Assembly: GCA_036804505.1 (NCBI GenBank)
Contig: DAIRSI010000005.1
Location: 1 to 64,000, forward strand
DNA: 64,000 nucleotides
DNA from: Phocaeicola_A sp036804505
GTDB taxonomy: Bacteria > Bacteroidota > Bacteroidia > Bacteroidales > Bacteroidaceae
Direction: 5' to 3'
In this document: one piece after another, positions 25,939 through 34,861 of the stretch
Numbering within the stretch: the first letter of the stretch is position 1
How the letters are laid out: each line of letters begins with the position of its first letter
Translations under genes and position numbers: made by a program
The notes under the pieces: model-generated
What the model saw: the letters and a program-made list of their open reading frames with translations, nothing else
Told to the model about the DNA's origin: nothing
Databases searched by the model: none

Positions 25939-27228
25939 TTATTTTCTATTAATACTATTCAGACGAACGGTCATGGCATTTTTGTGGGCATCAAGATGTT
26001 CGTTGGATGCCATGATTTCAACGGAAGGGCCAATACTAAGAATACCATCCTCTGTTAATTTCTGGAATGTTATTTTACGAACAAAACTATCTAAGCTTAC
26101 TCCACTATATGCTTTTGCATAACCGTTAGTAGGCAGTGTGTGATTCGTTCCAGAAGCATAGTCACCCGCACTTTCGCACGAATACGAACCTAAAAATACT
26201 GAACCGGCGTGGATTACCTGCTCTGCAAGAACATCACAATTACCGGTCGCAATAATAAGATGTTCGGGAGCATATTCATTGCTCAATTCCATAGCCTCAT
26301 CCATATCCTTTACGAGAATAAGCTTGCTGTTAGCCAAAGATCTTTCTGCAATTTCCTTACGAGGTAGTTCTGCAAGTTGTTTTATCACTTCCTGTTGCAC
26401 CTTTTCGATAAGATTCTCACTCGTAGTCACAAGTAACACCTGACTATCCACACCGTGTTCAGCTTGGGAAAGCAAATCAGCGGCTACAAACACGGGATTG
26501 GAAGTCTCATCTGCAATAACCTCCACTTCCGAAGGCCCTGCCGGCATGTCAATAGCTACGTCACGAAGAGATACCTGCTGTTTGGCTGTCATAACGTATT
26601 GGTTGCCCGGACCGAAAATTTTATATACCTTTGGCACACTTTCGGTGCCATAGGCCATGGCTCCGATGGCTTGTACCCCGCCAATCTTGAAAATTCTATT
26701 TACCCCTGCCATGCGTGCAGCACAAAGGATGACAGGATTTACCTTGCCTTCCCTATTAGGAGGTGTGCACAGCACGATTTCCCTGCAACCCGCAATTCTA
26801 GCGGGAATAGCAAGCATAAGCACGGTACTGAATAAAGGAGCCGTCCCTCCGGGAATATAAAGCCCTACTTTCTGGATAGCTACGGCTTTTTGCCAACAAG
26901 TGATTCCGGGCATAGTCTGCACTTTCTTTCCTGTGAAACGCTGCGCCTCATGAAAGGTTTCAATATTGTGAAGAGCTTTTTCCAAAGCCATCTTCAATTC
27001 AGGAGTAATGAGATCTTCAGCCTCATTCATCTCCGTTTCGGTAACGGCCACTGAATCCATCCGTACCTTATCAAAAAGGGCCTCATATTCCAAGACTGCC
27101 TTGTCACCCTCGGTGCGAACTTTGTCGAGCACACCTCGAACAGTTTCGCGAAGAGCCTCCACATTCAATACGGGACGGCGGAGAATCTCATCCCAATCTT
27201 TTCTAGCAGGATATTTTATAACCTTCAT
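25939..27228 (-). CDS. hisD: histidinol dehydrogenase
   Basis: A 429-residue NAD-dependent enzyme that oxidises histidinol to histidine, the last two steps of the pathway. Motifs: VGLYIPGGTAPLFSTVLM, FGPGNQYVMTAKQQV, DMPAGPSEVEVIAD, zinc-binding SQAEHGVDSQ, and the catalytic EYAPEHL. Normal length. It lies 11 bases after hisG. Confidence 0.97.
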   Translation of the reverse strand: MKVIKYPARKDWDEILRRPVLNVEALRETVRGVLDKVRTEGDKAVLEYEALFDKVRMDSVAVTETEMNEAEDLITPELKMALEKALHNIETFHEAQRFTGKKVQTMPGITCWQKAVAIQKVGLYIPGGTAPLFSTVLMLAIPARIAGCREIVLCTPPNREGKVNPVILCAARMAGVNRIFKIGGVQAIGAMAYGTESVPKVYKIFGPGNQYVMTAKQQVSLRDVAIDMPAGPSEVEVIADETSNPVFVAADLLSQAEHGVDSQVLLVTTSENLIEKVQQEVIKQLAELPRKEIAERSLANSKLILVKDMDEAMELSNEYAPEHLIIATGNCDVLAEQVIHAGSVFLGSYSCESAGDYASGTNHTLPTNGYAKAYSGVSLDSFVRKITFQKLTEDGILSIGPSVEIMASNEHLDAHKNAMTVRLNSINRK

Positions 27229-27239
27229 ACCTTTTTCTT

Positions 27240-28091
27240 TTATAGTATCATTTTCTCAATCGGAATCACTAAAATACCTTGGGCTCCAAGCGCCTTCAGT
27301 TTACCTATAATCTCCCAGAAACGCTTCTCGTCGAGCACAGTGTGCACACTACTCCACCCTTCTTGAGCAAGAGGCATCACTGTAGGACTTTTTACACCCG
27401 GAAGTACTTCAATAATCTCTTTCAATTTATCTGTAGGTGCATTCATTAATACATATTTCTTGTCTTCAGCACTTTTTACAGCATCAATACGGAAAAGAAG
27501 TTCGTCAAGGATTTCTTTTTTGTCAGCATCAATTTCCTTGTTGCCAATGAGTAATGCTTCAGACCTCATCACTACTTCTACCTCTTTCAGATTGTTGCTG
27601 ATAAGTGTACTGCCACTGCTCACAATATCGAAAATAGCATTTGCCAAACCGATTCCCGGAGCAATTTCCACAGAACCGGTAATAACGTGAATATCCGTCT
27701 TGATTCCGTTCTTCTTCATAAAGTCCTTCAATATAACAGGATAGGAAGTAGCTATTTTCTTTCCTTCAAACCACTTCAGCCCTTCATATTTTTCCGATTT
27801 GGGAATAGCAAGCGAAAGACGGCACTTGCTGAATCCTAGTTTCTTCACTACCACTGCATCTTCCTGCCTCTCCACAAATTCGTTCTCACCTACTATTCCC
27901 AGATCAGCTACCCCTCCAGCCACCGACTGCGGAATATCATCATCACGAAGAAAAAGCACTTCGACGGGAAAATTAGACGACTGAACCAGCAAGGTTCTCT
28001 TTACGGAACTCAATTTTATATCTGCTTCTTCGAAAAGCGCCATCGTCTCTTCGTAAAGACGACCCTTGGATTGCACTGCGATTCTTAACAT
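27240..28091 (-). CDS. hisG: ATP phosphoribosyltransferase, long form
   Basis: HisG joins ATP and PRPP, the first and feedback-regulated step of histidine synthesis. The 283 residues correspond to the long form with a C-terminal histidine-binding domain (about 210-283, TVMPLAQEGWSSVHTVLDE). The catalytic part shows LRIAVQSKGRLYEETM, the substrate segment DLGIVGENEF and the PRPP loop IVSSGSTLISNNLK. First structural gene of the operon; the attenuator hairpin ends about 35 bases before its start. Confidence 0.97.
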   Translation of the reverse strand: MLRIAVQSKGRLYEETMALFEEADIKLSSVKRTLLVQSSNFPVEVLFLRDDDIPQSVAGGVADLGIVGENEFVERQEDAVVVKKLGFSKCRLSLAIPKSEKYEGLKWFEGKKIATSYPVILKDFMKKNGIKTDIHVITGSVEIAPGIGLANAIFDIVSSGSTLISNNLKEVEVVMRSEALLIGNKEIDADKKEILDELLFRIDAVKSAEDKKYVLMNAPTDKLKEIIEVLPGVKSPTVMPLAQEGWSSVHTVLDEKRFWEIIGKLKALGAQGILVIPIEKMIL

Positions 28092-28127
28092 ACGTTTTCT
28101 TTGTATTTTTATATTGTTTTATGCAAA

Positions 28128-28157
28128 TAAAAAAGGCTCACCAACATTGGTGAGCCT
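28128..28157 (-). terminator. his attenuator terminator
   Basis: AGGCTCACCAA and TTGGTGAGCCT pair around a short loop (28134-28157), followed on the minus strand by TTTTTT. It lies between the leader peptide gene and hisG, where a transcriptional attenuator is expected. Confidence 0.88.
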
Positions 28158-28200
28158 CATCATTATATATCCTATGGAAATTTAGCTACATAACACCCTT

Positions 28201-28207
28201 GCCCACC
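28201..28207 (-). promoter_or_regulatory. candidate antiterminator segment of the his leader
   Basis: In the RNA this reads GGUGGGC and starts three bases after the leader stop codon. It can pair with GCUCACC in the left arm of the terminator (seven pairs, one a G-U). A ribosome that reaches the stop codon would cover it. One stalled at the His codons should leave it free. Confidence 0.55.
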
Positions 28208-28209
28208 GA

Positions 28210-28254
28210 TTAATCGTTAGGATAATGATGATGATGTAGAGAAATTCGTACCAT
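28210..28254 (-). CDS. his operon leader peptide (14 residues, four His)
   Basis: ATG at 28254 opens a 14-codon frame reading MVRISLHHHHYPND, ending in TAA at 28210. Four histidine codons in a row are the mark of a leader peptide that senses charged tRNA-His. It lies about 160 bases before hisG. A strong terminator follows it, and a near-consensus promoter lies 27 bases before its start. In Salmonella and E. coli the his leader has seven His codons; here there are four. Confidence 0.85.
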   Translation of the reverse strand: MVRISLHHHHYPND

Positions 28255-28280
28255 ATATCTTCTTTGTTTTAATTTTGTTG

Positions 28281-28312
28281 CAAAAGTAGAGTATATATTT
28301 TAATTACACAAA
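28281..28312 (-). promoter_or_regulatory. his operon promoter
   Basis: On the minus strand TTTG (28312-28309), 20 bases, then TACTTTTG (28288-28281), a full match to the Bacteroidetes consensus. Transcription would begin about 20 bases before the leader peptide start. Confidence 0.75.
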
Positions 28313-28339
28313 TAAATTGCCAAAAAACTTTCAATTTAT

Positions 28340-28828
28340 TTAAAAAGGAAGCATTTCTTCCTGTTCAACTTCGCAGCCGTGAAAGTGCATTTCTGTCTCT
28401 GCTTGTTCTCTCGAAAATGTAACATAAGTACAAACAGACTTGGTGCAAAGTTCCTCATCTGCATTGTATAGAAAAGCCTCAATAATAGCGATATTCCTTT
28501 TGTGCTCAATAATGCTAGCCTTCAATTTCACAAAAGGATCTGTCGTCGATACAGGCTTTATATATTTGGTTTCCATCTTGCCCGTAACTCCTGTCGTTTG
28601 CAGCTTTCTCAAAACGGCCCAAGCACAGATTTCATCAAGAAGAACAGCCTGAATGCCTCCGTGAAGCGTGTCTATCCAACCTTGAAATCTGTCGTCAGGC
28701 TTCCAGAAGCTCACAATGTCATCACCGTCTTCATAAAACTCCATATGAGCTCCTGCCTCATTATCTGGACAGCATCCGAAACAGTTATATTTGTCCTCAC
28801 CTTTCCAAGGATTAATTATCTTTCTCAT
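28340..28828 (-). CDS. PaaI-type thioesterase
   Basis: A 162-residue hot-dog fold protein. Residues near 20 carry CFGCCPDNEAGAHMEF. The core motif GWIDTLHGGIQAVLLDEICAWA contains the HGG and Asp/Glu of the PaaI group. The chosen start at 28828 (MRKIINPWKG) avoids a long Cys-rich extension that only arises by reading over the neighbouring gene. It starts 11 bases after the Dabb gene. Acyl-CoA substrate unknown. Confidence 0.83.
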   Translation of the reverse strand: MRKIINPWKGEDKYNCFGCCPDNEAGAHMEFYEDGDDIVSFWKPDDRFQGWIDTLHGGIQAVLLDEICAWAVLRKLQTTGVTGKMETKYIKPVSTTDPFVKLKASIIEHKRNIAIIEAFLYNADEELCTKSVCTYVTFSREQAETEMHFHGCEVEQEEMLPF

Positions 28829-28839
28829 GATTGTTGTTT

Positions 28840-29139
28840 TCAAAATGAATAATCGGTGCAGGCACGGTCCTTCTTGACATCCTTCAGGATGGCAGCAGCA
28901 GCCACATGGTCGGGATGCACGGAATAGGCTTTTACATCCTCTAGGGAGTCGAACTCGCTGTCGAGGCAGATATCCCATTTCTCGGCAGAATTCATGTTGA
29001 GTCCCACAAATATCCTGCGAATGGTACAAATACTGGATGGCAAAGCCTCTATTGCTTGCTTAAAAGCCATTCCTACCTTTTGTTTTTCTTCTGCTGAAAG
29101 AGTTTCCTTCAACTGGAAAAGTACAATATGTTTAACCAT
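28840..29139 (-). CDS. stress-responsive A/B barrel (Dabb) protein
   Basis: A 99-residue single-domain protein beginning MVKHIVLFQLKE, with the N-terminal strand, the central FVGLNMNSAEKWDICL and the SVHPDHVAA motif of Dabb domains. Dabb proteins dimerise into a beta-barrel and bind small molecules; some are enzymes of polyketide cyclisation. No role can be given here. First of a two-gene unit with the PaaI-type thioesterase, divergent from udk. Confidence 0.87.
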   Translation of the reverse strand: MVKHIVLFQLKETLSAEEKQKVGMAFKQAIEALPSSICTIRRIFVGLNMNSAEKWDICLDSEFDSLEDVKAYSVHPDHVAAAAILKDVKKDRACTDYSF

Positions 29140-29187
29140 AATGAAAAATTATTAAATGAACTAACCTGTTATGTCAGCAAATATTTT

Positions 29188-29195
29188 TATATTTG
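29188..29195 (+). promoter_or_regulatory. -7 box for udk
   Basis: TATATTTG matches TAnnTTTG, 38 bases before the udk start. Its last base touches the -7 box of the divergent Dabb promoter. Confidence 0.6.
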
Positions 29196-29203
29196 CAAAG
29201 TTA
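29196..29203 (-). promoter_or_regulatory. -7 box for the Dabb gene
   Basis: TAACTTTG on the minus strand, 56 bases before the Dabb start, directly abutting the udk -7 box. Confidence 0.6.
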
Positions 29204-29233
29204 CAAAACTTCAATCAATTCAAAAGAAAAAGT

Positions 29234-29866
29234 ATGATAATAATTGGTATTGCCGGCGGAACTGGTTCCGGAAAAACCACCGTAGTAAAGAAAATAGTAG
29301 AAAGCTTGCCCAAAGACGAAGTTGTGGTGATTCCACAGGATTCCTATTACAAGGACAGTAGCCATGTACCTGTAGAGGAACGTCAACTGATTAACTTCGA
29401 CCATCCTGATGCTTTCGATTGGAAACTTCTTTACGAACAGATAGACCAGCTGAAAAGCGGCAAAAGCATAGAACAGCCCACCTATTCTTATCTCACTTGT
29501 ACACGGCAGGCCGAAACAATCCACATCGACCCCAAGGAAGTGGTTATCATTGAGGGTATCCTTTGCTTGGGTAATGCGCATCTGAGAAAGCTCATGGACT
29601 TGAAAATCTTCGTGGATGCCGATCCCGACGAACGCCTCATCCGCGTCATCGAGCGTGACACAATGGAAAGAGGCAGAACGGCTCAAGCCGTGATGGAACG
29701 CTACATGAGGGTATTGAAACCTATGCATCTGGAGTTTATCGAACCGACCAAACGATATGCCGATCTGATTATTCCTCAAGGAGGAAACAATCACAAAGCT
29801 ATCAACATCATGAAAACCTATATTGAAAAAATACTGAGCATCAAGAACCAGCAACGTCATTCATGA
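29234..29866 (+). CDS. udk: uridine kinase
   Basis: Udk phosphorylates uridine and cytidine in pyrimidine salvage. With the start at 29234 (MIIIGIAGG) it has 210 residues, the family length. The P-loop GGTGSGKTTV is at the N-terminus. PQDSYYKDSS, NFDHPDAFDW and VVIIEGILCL are typical, as is the lid region RVIERDTMERGRTA. The longer in-frame start at 29171 lies upstream of the -7 box and is rejected. Its stop overlaps the start of the mltF-like gene by four bases (ATGA). Confidence 0.95.
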   Translation: MIIIGIAGGTGSGKTTVVKKIVESLPKDEVVVIPQDSYYKDSSHVPVEERQLINFDHPDAFDWKLLYEQIDQLKSGKSIEQPTYSYLTCTRQAETIHIDPKEVVIIEGILCLGNAHLRKLMDLKIFVDADPDERLIRVIERDTMERGRTAQAVMERYMRVLKPMHLEFIEPTKRYADLIIPQGGNNHKAINIMKTYIEKILSIKNQQRHS

Positions 29867-31269
29867 GGATCAGGAAAGCCACATCCGACTCCCTCCTCCT
29901 TCTTGCTTTTCTTTTGTTCACGGCTTTGTGCGGAGGAGGATGCCGCTCTTCTCACAAAGGTGCGGATACAGACTCCATTCAAGACCTGCAAGCCATTAAA
30001 AGCAAAGGCGAATTGGTGGTGCTAACCTTGTATGGTCCCACTTCCTACTTCAATTACCGAGATGAGATGATGGGTTTCCAATACGAACTGAGCAGGCAGT
30101 TTGCAAAGTTCCTTGGAGTGAAGCTGACAGTGAAAGTAGCTCCCAACATACAAGAACTAAGACGAATGTTGCTGGCAGGTGAAGGAGATTTGATTGCCTA
30201 TACCCTCCCCATCAATAAAATCAAACAAGATTCTCTGTTGTATTGTGGAGAAGAAATTATCACCCACCAAGTATTGGTGCAAAGAAAAGGCGGGAAAGCC
30301 TTGACGGATGTAACACAACTTATCGGAAAGGAAATATATGCCAAACCTGGAAAGTTTGTACAACGTCTGAAAAATCTCGACAAGGAACTGGGAGGCGGAA
30401 TATGCATTCATGAAGTAAATGACGACAATGTTTCGGCAGAAGACCTGATTCTCAAGGTTTCGGAAGATTCCATTGCCTATACGGTATGCGAAAATGATCT
30501 AGCACTGCTCAACAGTACCTATTACAATAATCTAGATGTAAGCCTGGCCATCAGCTTCGACCAGCGTTCGTCATGGGCAGTAAGGAAAAACGAACCCCAA
30601 CTGGCCCGAACCGCTGACAAGTGGTATCGTGAAAATGTAAAGTCGGAAGAGTATATGGAAAGCGCACGGCGTTATTTCGAGCAGAACAAGGTAATCCTTG
30701 CCAGCAATGTGATGCTGAATCCCAAAACAGGAAAAATATCCATCTATGACCATCTGTTCAAGAAATATGCAAAAGAAATGAATCTCGACTGGAGATTGCT
30801 GGCTTCCATCGCCTATCAGGAATCTAATTTCAATCCCAATGTGGTGTCATGGGCAGGTGCCAAAGGACTGATGCAACTCATGCCACGAACGGCAAGAATC
30901 GTAGGGATTCCGCCAGGCAAGGAAGCCAATCCCGCAGAAAGCATTAAAGGAGCTATCAAGTATCTGGACTTGATGAACAAAAATTTCAATGATGTAGCCA
31001 GTCTCAGGGAACGCACAAATTTTGTTTTGGCAGCCTATAATGCAGGTGTAGGCCATGTTCGCGATGCCATGGCTCTGGCAAAAAAATATGGCCATGACAA
31101 AACTGTGTGGCACAACAGCGTAGAGCATTTCATTCTGCTCAAAAGCAACGAGGAGTACTACACAGACCCTGTCTGCAAAAACGGATATTTCAGAGGGCGT
31201 GAAACGTATGATTTTGTCCGTCAGGTAAAATCGAGATTCGAATTTTATAAAAGACACGTGAAAAGATGA
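29863..31269 (+). CDS. membrane-bound lytic transglycosylase, MltF-like
   Basis: A 468-residue lipoprotein (Cys in GGGCRSSHKG, residue 27). Residues 45-265 form a solute-binding family 3 domain (LVVLTLYGPTSYFNYRDE, MMGFQYELSRQFAKFL). Residues 295-440 form a lytic transglycosylase domain: the catalytic Glu is in ASIAYQESNFNP, followed by SWAGAKGLMQLMP and LAAYNAGVGHV. This is the MltF layout, in which the sensor domain gates cleavage of peptidoglycan glycan strands. It overlaps udk and the nuclease-helicase gene by four bases at either end. Confidence 0.9.
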   Translation: MRIRKATSDSLLLLAFLLFTALCGGGCRSSHKGADTDSIQDLQAIKSKGELVVLTLYGPTSYFNYRDEMMGFQYELSRQFAKFLGVKLTVKVAPNIQELRRMLLAGEGDLIAYTLPINKIKQDSLLYCGEEIITHQVLVQRKGGKALTDVTQLIGKEIYAKPGKFVQRLKNLDKELGGGICIHEVNDDNVSAEDLILKVSEDSIAYTVCENDLALLNSTYYNNLDVSLAISFDQRSSWAVRKNEPQLARTADKWYRENVKSEEYMESARRYFEQNKVILASNVMLNPKTGKISIYDHLFKKYAKEMNLDWRLLASIAYQESNFNPNVVSWAGAKGLMQLMPRTARIVGIPPGKEANPAESIKGAIKYLDLMNKNFNDVASLRERTNFVLAAYNAGVGHVRDAMALAKKYGHDKTVWHNSVEHFILLKSNEEYYTDPVCKNGYFRGRETYDFVRQVKSRFEFYKRHVKR

Positions 31270-34200
31270 ACAGCGGTAAAGAATATTTCAGCGAAATAAA
31301 CATATATCACCACGCAAATATTTCCATCAAAGAGAAATATTCACGTTTCTATCTCCTGCTCGACAGACTTTGCAAAGAGATTACAAAAGGATATGCCAGC
31401 AACTACACGAACCTATTCGGCAGACTCTATGCTGTATGTCGGCAGACACATTACAACGGCACTCCCATCGAAGTATTCCGCATCCATGCCAAACAAATAC
31501 AAAGAGACGAATTCACTCCTACAGAGGAAGACTATCTCTATGACCTGAAAGCCTTGTGTGAAGCCGTAGGGCACTTCACAGACACAACTGTTCCGGAGCA
31601 CCTGCAAGCCGGACTCCCGTTGTACTGGAGAAGGAATCCGGAAAACACAGGCTATGCAAAAGGCATAAAACGGATCCGTTTTATGGTGGAAGGCTGGGAT
31701 GAACAGTTTCTGTGGGGAATCGATGAAGAACACCCTGCGGAGAATCCCTTGAAAGCGGACTACACACAACAGGATGCCTTTGCTGACATTTCCACCCTGC
31801 TGAAACCCGGAATCCAGCTGAACCTACTATCGGTCACCTCTGATGAGTCCGGCATACTTTACCCGGAAATCATCGTGTTCAACCCAGACTTTCTCATCGA
31901 CATCAGTTCTCTCTCGGCATGCTACATGAATTATGGCAACACATCTTTCACTTACCTTGCCAATAAATTCAAGCCATCCGAGAATACCCGTTCCATCCTA
32001 CTAGGAAATGCCGCCAATCAGTTTTTAGATGATTGCATAAATGAGCAGCCCGACGAATCTGCCACTTACGAAAAATCCATACAGAAAGCCTTCCGTAATG
32101 ACATTCTGAACTACTGCACCTGTCCCGAAATAGACCGTTCGTACTTCGACGAAGCACAGAAACAGTTTGACGACATGAAATGGAAAATCAAAGAAATCAT
32201 CGAAGCACCCGACTGCCAGATAGATAAAAGCGGAGCCATGCTGGAGCCATCCTTCATCTGCGAAAGCCTTGGCATCCAGGGACGTATGGATTTTCTTCAA
32301 TGTAACTTTCACCATCTGATAGAATTGAAATCAGGCAAGGCTGAAACCTTCAACGGCCCCATCCGGCCCAAGAGCAGCCACGAGATACAGGTAGCCCTCT
32401 ACAAAGAAATACTTTATTACAATCTCGGTATTCCACGTAACAAAGTTACCGCCAACCTCTATTACTCCAAGCACAACATGCTCTTTGAAGAACGCTGTAG
32501 CAAGGTACAAATACAGCATGCCATCCGGCTGCGTAACAGCATTGTAGCGTTGGAAATGAGAATGAAAGACGGTGAAGGAAAAGATATTCTCGATTCCCTC
32601 CGCGCTGACGATTTCAACGTGGCAGGTGACAAAAGTACTTTGTGGAACCGCTACCAGCGTCCGCAGTTCGAAGCCTTTTTGAATCCCTTTCACAATCTTT
32701 CGAAGCTGGAACATGATTACTTCCACACCTTTCTCTCCTTTGTGGAAAGAGAACAATTTCTGAGCAAGACGGGCGATGACAGGCCTGATTCCAGCCACGG
32801 ATTCGCCGATTTATGGGATGCCGACCTTGCTACCAAACAGAATAACGGGAACATCCTTATCGACATGAAGATTGAATCCTTCTCAAAGAAAGAAGGCATC
32901 GAAAAAATACATTTTTCTCTCCCAGACTATGACGAAAGTTTTCTTCCTAATTTCCGGAAAGGAGACATCGTGCTCTTCTACGAGAGGAACACTCCTACTG
33001 ACAATGCCACTAACAAGCAAGTATTCCGCTGCAACGTGGAAAGCGTGGACAACGAACAAATCACCCTATTGCTCAGAAACAAGCAGAGAAACGACAAGGT
33101 ATTTCCCATGCAAAGCCTCTATGCTATGGAACACGACTACATGGAATCATCCTATACGGCCCTCTACAAGGGGATCTATGCCTTCCTGCAGGCAGACGAG
33201 AGAAGGAAAGACCTTCTTCTAGGACAACGGGAACCACAGCAGAATAAGACAATCACACTCGTAGGAAACTATGGAGACGAAGATATAAATCGAATCGTGC
33301 TGCAAGCCAAGCAAGCGCAAGACTACTTTCTGCTAGTGGGTCCCCCCGGTTCCGGGAAAACTTCCGTGGCCTTAAAGGCTATGGTCAAGGAATTTCTTAC
33401 TGAAGGAACAGACAACCTCCTTCTCCTTTCCTACACGAACCGTGCAGTAGATGAAATCTGCGAAATGCTGGAAAGCATTGAATCCGGGCCACAATACATC
33501 CGCATAGGCAGTTCGCTGTCCTGTGAAAAACGATTTGAGAACCGCCTGATCCAGCGTTTTTGCGAACCCTATTCCAACCGTTCCGAAATAATCAGAGCCC
33601 TAGCCGGAGTACGCATCGTAACAGGTACCACATCGGCCATCAGCAACAAGCCAGAACTATTCTGCCTGAAACATTTCCACACCGCCATCATCGATGAGGC
33701 TTCGCAGATACTCGAGCCTCAACTGCTCGGACTGCTTTGTGCAAGCCACCACTCTCCTATCACGAAATCCGGCTGTGCCATCGACAAATTCATTTTTATA
33801 GGTGATCCCAAACAATTGCCGGCAGTAGTGCTTCAGGAAGGATGTTCTGCCGTGACCAATCCGGAGTTACAGAACATCGGTATTTACGACTGCCGCAATT
33901 CCCTTTTCGAACGCTTATATGCATTGAACAGACAGAAACCGAAAGAAGGCATCATTGCCATGCTTCACAAGCAAGGAAGAATGCACCCTGCCGTAGGAGA
34001 ATTTGCCAATACTCACTTTTACCACAACGTGTTGGAACCAATACCCGTCGCTCATCAAACTGCCAGAATAGAATTCGCTCTCTATGACGAGAACGACCCA
34101 TACGAAACGATGACAGCAACTCGACGTACAGCCTTCATTGAAACGAAGACACCGCCCCGGGAAGATTCCAACAAGGTAAACAAGCCCGAAGCAGAAGAAG

Positions 34201-34601
34201 TGGCACGATATGTGCAAGCCATCTTTCGTTTGTGCGAAAAAAACAGACTTCCTTTTTGCCCGGAAAAGAGAATAGGCATCATTGTGCCTTTCCGAAACCA
34301 GATTGCTATGATTGCCAATGAACTAAAAAAAACCGGCATACCTGATTATGAGAAAATCACTATCGATACGGTGGAACGCTATCAGGGCAGTCAACGTGAC
34401 ATCATTCTGTACTCCACCACCATCAGCCGGCTCTACCAGCTGGACATTCTCTCCGTACCAGTGGAAACCGACGATACCCTTGTGGATCGCAAGATGAATG
34501 TGGCCATCACCCGTGCAAGGAAGCAACTATTCGTTTTCGGAGAGTCCTCACTCCTAAGCCATAGCAAGCTTTACAAAGAACTGATACGATCGTTGGATTA
34601 G
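31266..34601 (+). CDS. Dna2-like nuclease-helicase
   Basis: A 1111-residue protein joining a PD-(D/E)XK nuclease to a superfamily 1 helicase. The nuclease core is near residues 338-370: Asp in QGRMDF, then ELKSGKA, then HEIQVALYKEIL, the arrangement of RecB/Cas4-type nucleases. A linker domain carries KGDIVLFYERN. The helicase has Walker A GPPGSGKTSVA near 692-702, DEASQ near 810, GDPKQLPAVV, VERYQGSQRDIILYS near 1036, and NVAITRARKQLFVFG at the end. This architecture matches Dna2, which processes flaps and resected ends, and some defence helicases. A Cys cluster (CTCPEIDRSYF and others) could hold an Fe-S site, but the spacing is unproven. It starts inside the mltF-like stop codon (ATGA). 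Confidence 0.85.
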   Translation: MNSGKEYFSEINIYHHANISIKEKYSRFYLLLDRLCKEITKGYASNYTNLFGRLYAVCRQTHYNGTPIEVFRIHAKQIQRDEFTPTEEDYLYDLKALCEAVGHFTDTTVPEHLQAGLPLYWRRNPENTGYAKGIKRIRFMVEGWDEQFLWGIDEEHPAENPLKADYTQQDAFADISTLLKPGIQLNLLSVTSDESGILYPEIIVFNPDFLIDISSLSACYMNYGNTSFTYLANKFKPSENTRSILLGNAANQFLDDCINEQPDESATYEKSIQKAFRNDILNYCTCPEIDRSYFDEAQKQFDDMKWKIKEIIEAPDCQIDKSGAMLEPSFICESLGIQGRMDFLQCNFHHLIELKSGKAETFNGPIRPKSSHEIQVALYKEILYYNLGIPRNKVTANLYYSKHNMLFEERCSKVQIQHAIRLRNSIVALEMRMKDGEGKDILDSLRADDFNVAGDKSTLWNRYQRPQFEAFLNPFHNLSKLEHDYFHTFLSFVEREQFLSKTGDDRPDSSHGFADLWDADLATKQNNGNILIDMKIESFSKKEGIEKIHFSLPDYDESFLPNFRKGDIVLFYERNTPTDNATNKQVFRCNVESVDNEQITLLLRNKQRNDKVFPMQSLYAMEHDYMESSYTALYKGIYAFLQADERRKDLLLGQREPQQNKTITLVGNYGDEDINRIVLQAKQAQDYFLLVGPPGSGKTSVALKAMVKEFLTEGTDNLLLLSYTNRAVDEICEMLESIESGPQYIRIGSSLSCEKRFENRLIQRFCEPYSNRSEIIRALAGVRIVTGTTSAISNKPELFCLKHFHTAIIDEASQILEPQLLGLLCASHHSPITKSGCAIDKFIFIGDPKQLPAVVLQEGCSAVTNPELQNIGIYDCRNSLFERLYALNRQKPKEGIIAMLHKQGRMHPAVGEFANTHFYHNVLEPIPVAHQTARIEFALYDENDPYETMTATRRTAFIETKTPPREDSNKVNKPEAEEVARYVQAIFRLCEKNRLPFCPEKRIGIIVPFRNQIAMIANELKKTGIPDYEKITIDTVERYQGSQRDIILYSTTISRLYQLDILSVPVETDDTLVDRKMNVAITRARKQLFVFGESSLLSHSKLYKELIRSLD

Positions 34602-34861
34602 TGTTGACTTCTGTGTTACCATCGATGTCCACATTTTTTGAATGGATACTTCATTTGTAAATAGATAATCATTTCTGATTATAAATAGTCTTTTTGATAC
34701 GGATGTATAAGTCCATATGAATATCCTTAAGAATTCGAAAAGGATACTGTCTGCCTTTGATTCGTACCTTGTATGGACTGCAGGCTACTATGTCACAAAG
34801 GCAGATGACCCTCAAAGCCCACCAACCTTTCTTATAATTATCAAAAGTATATACGTAAGAT

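Noticed and set aside
28829..29029. Cys-rich N-terminal extension of the PaaI-type thioesterase
   Set aside because: It is the Dabb gene read in another frame; the hot-dog domain starts at 28828.
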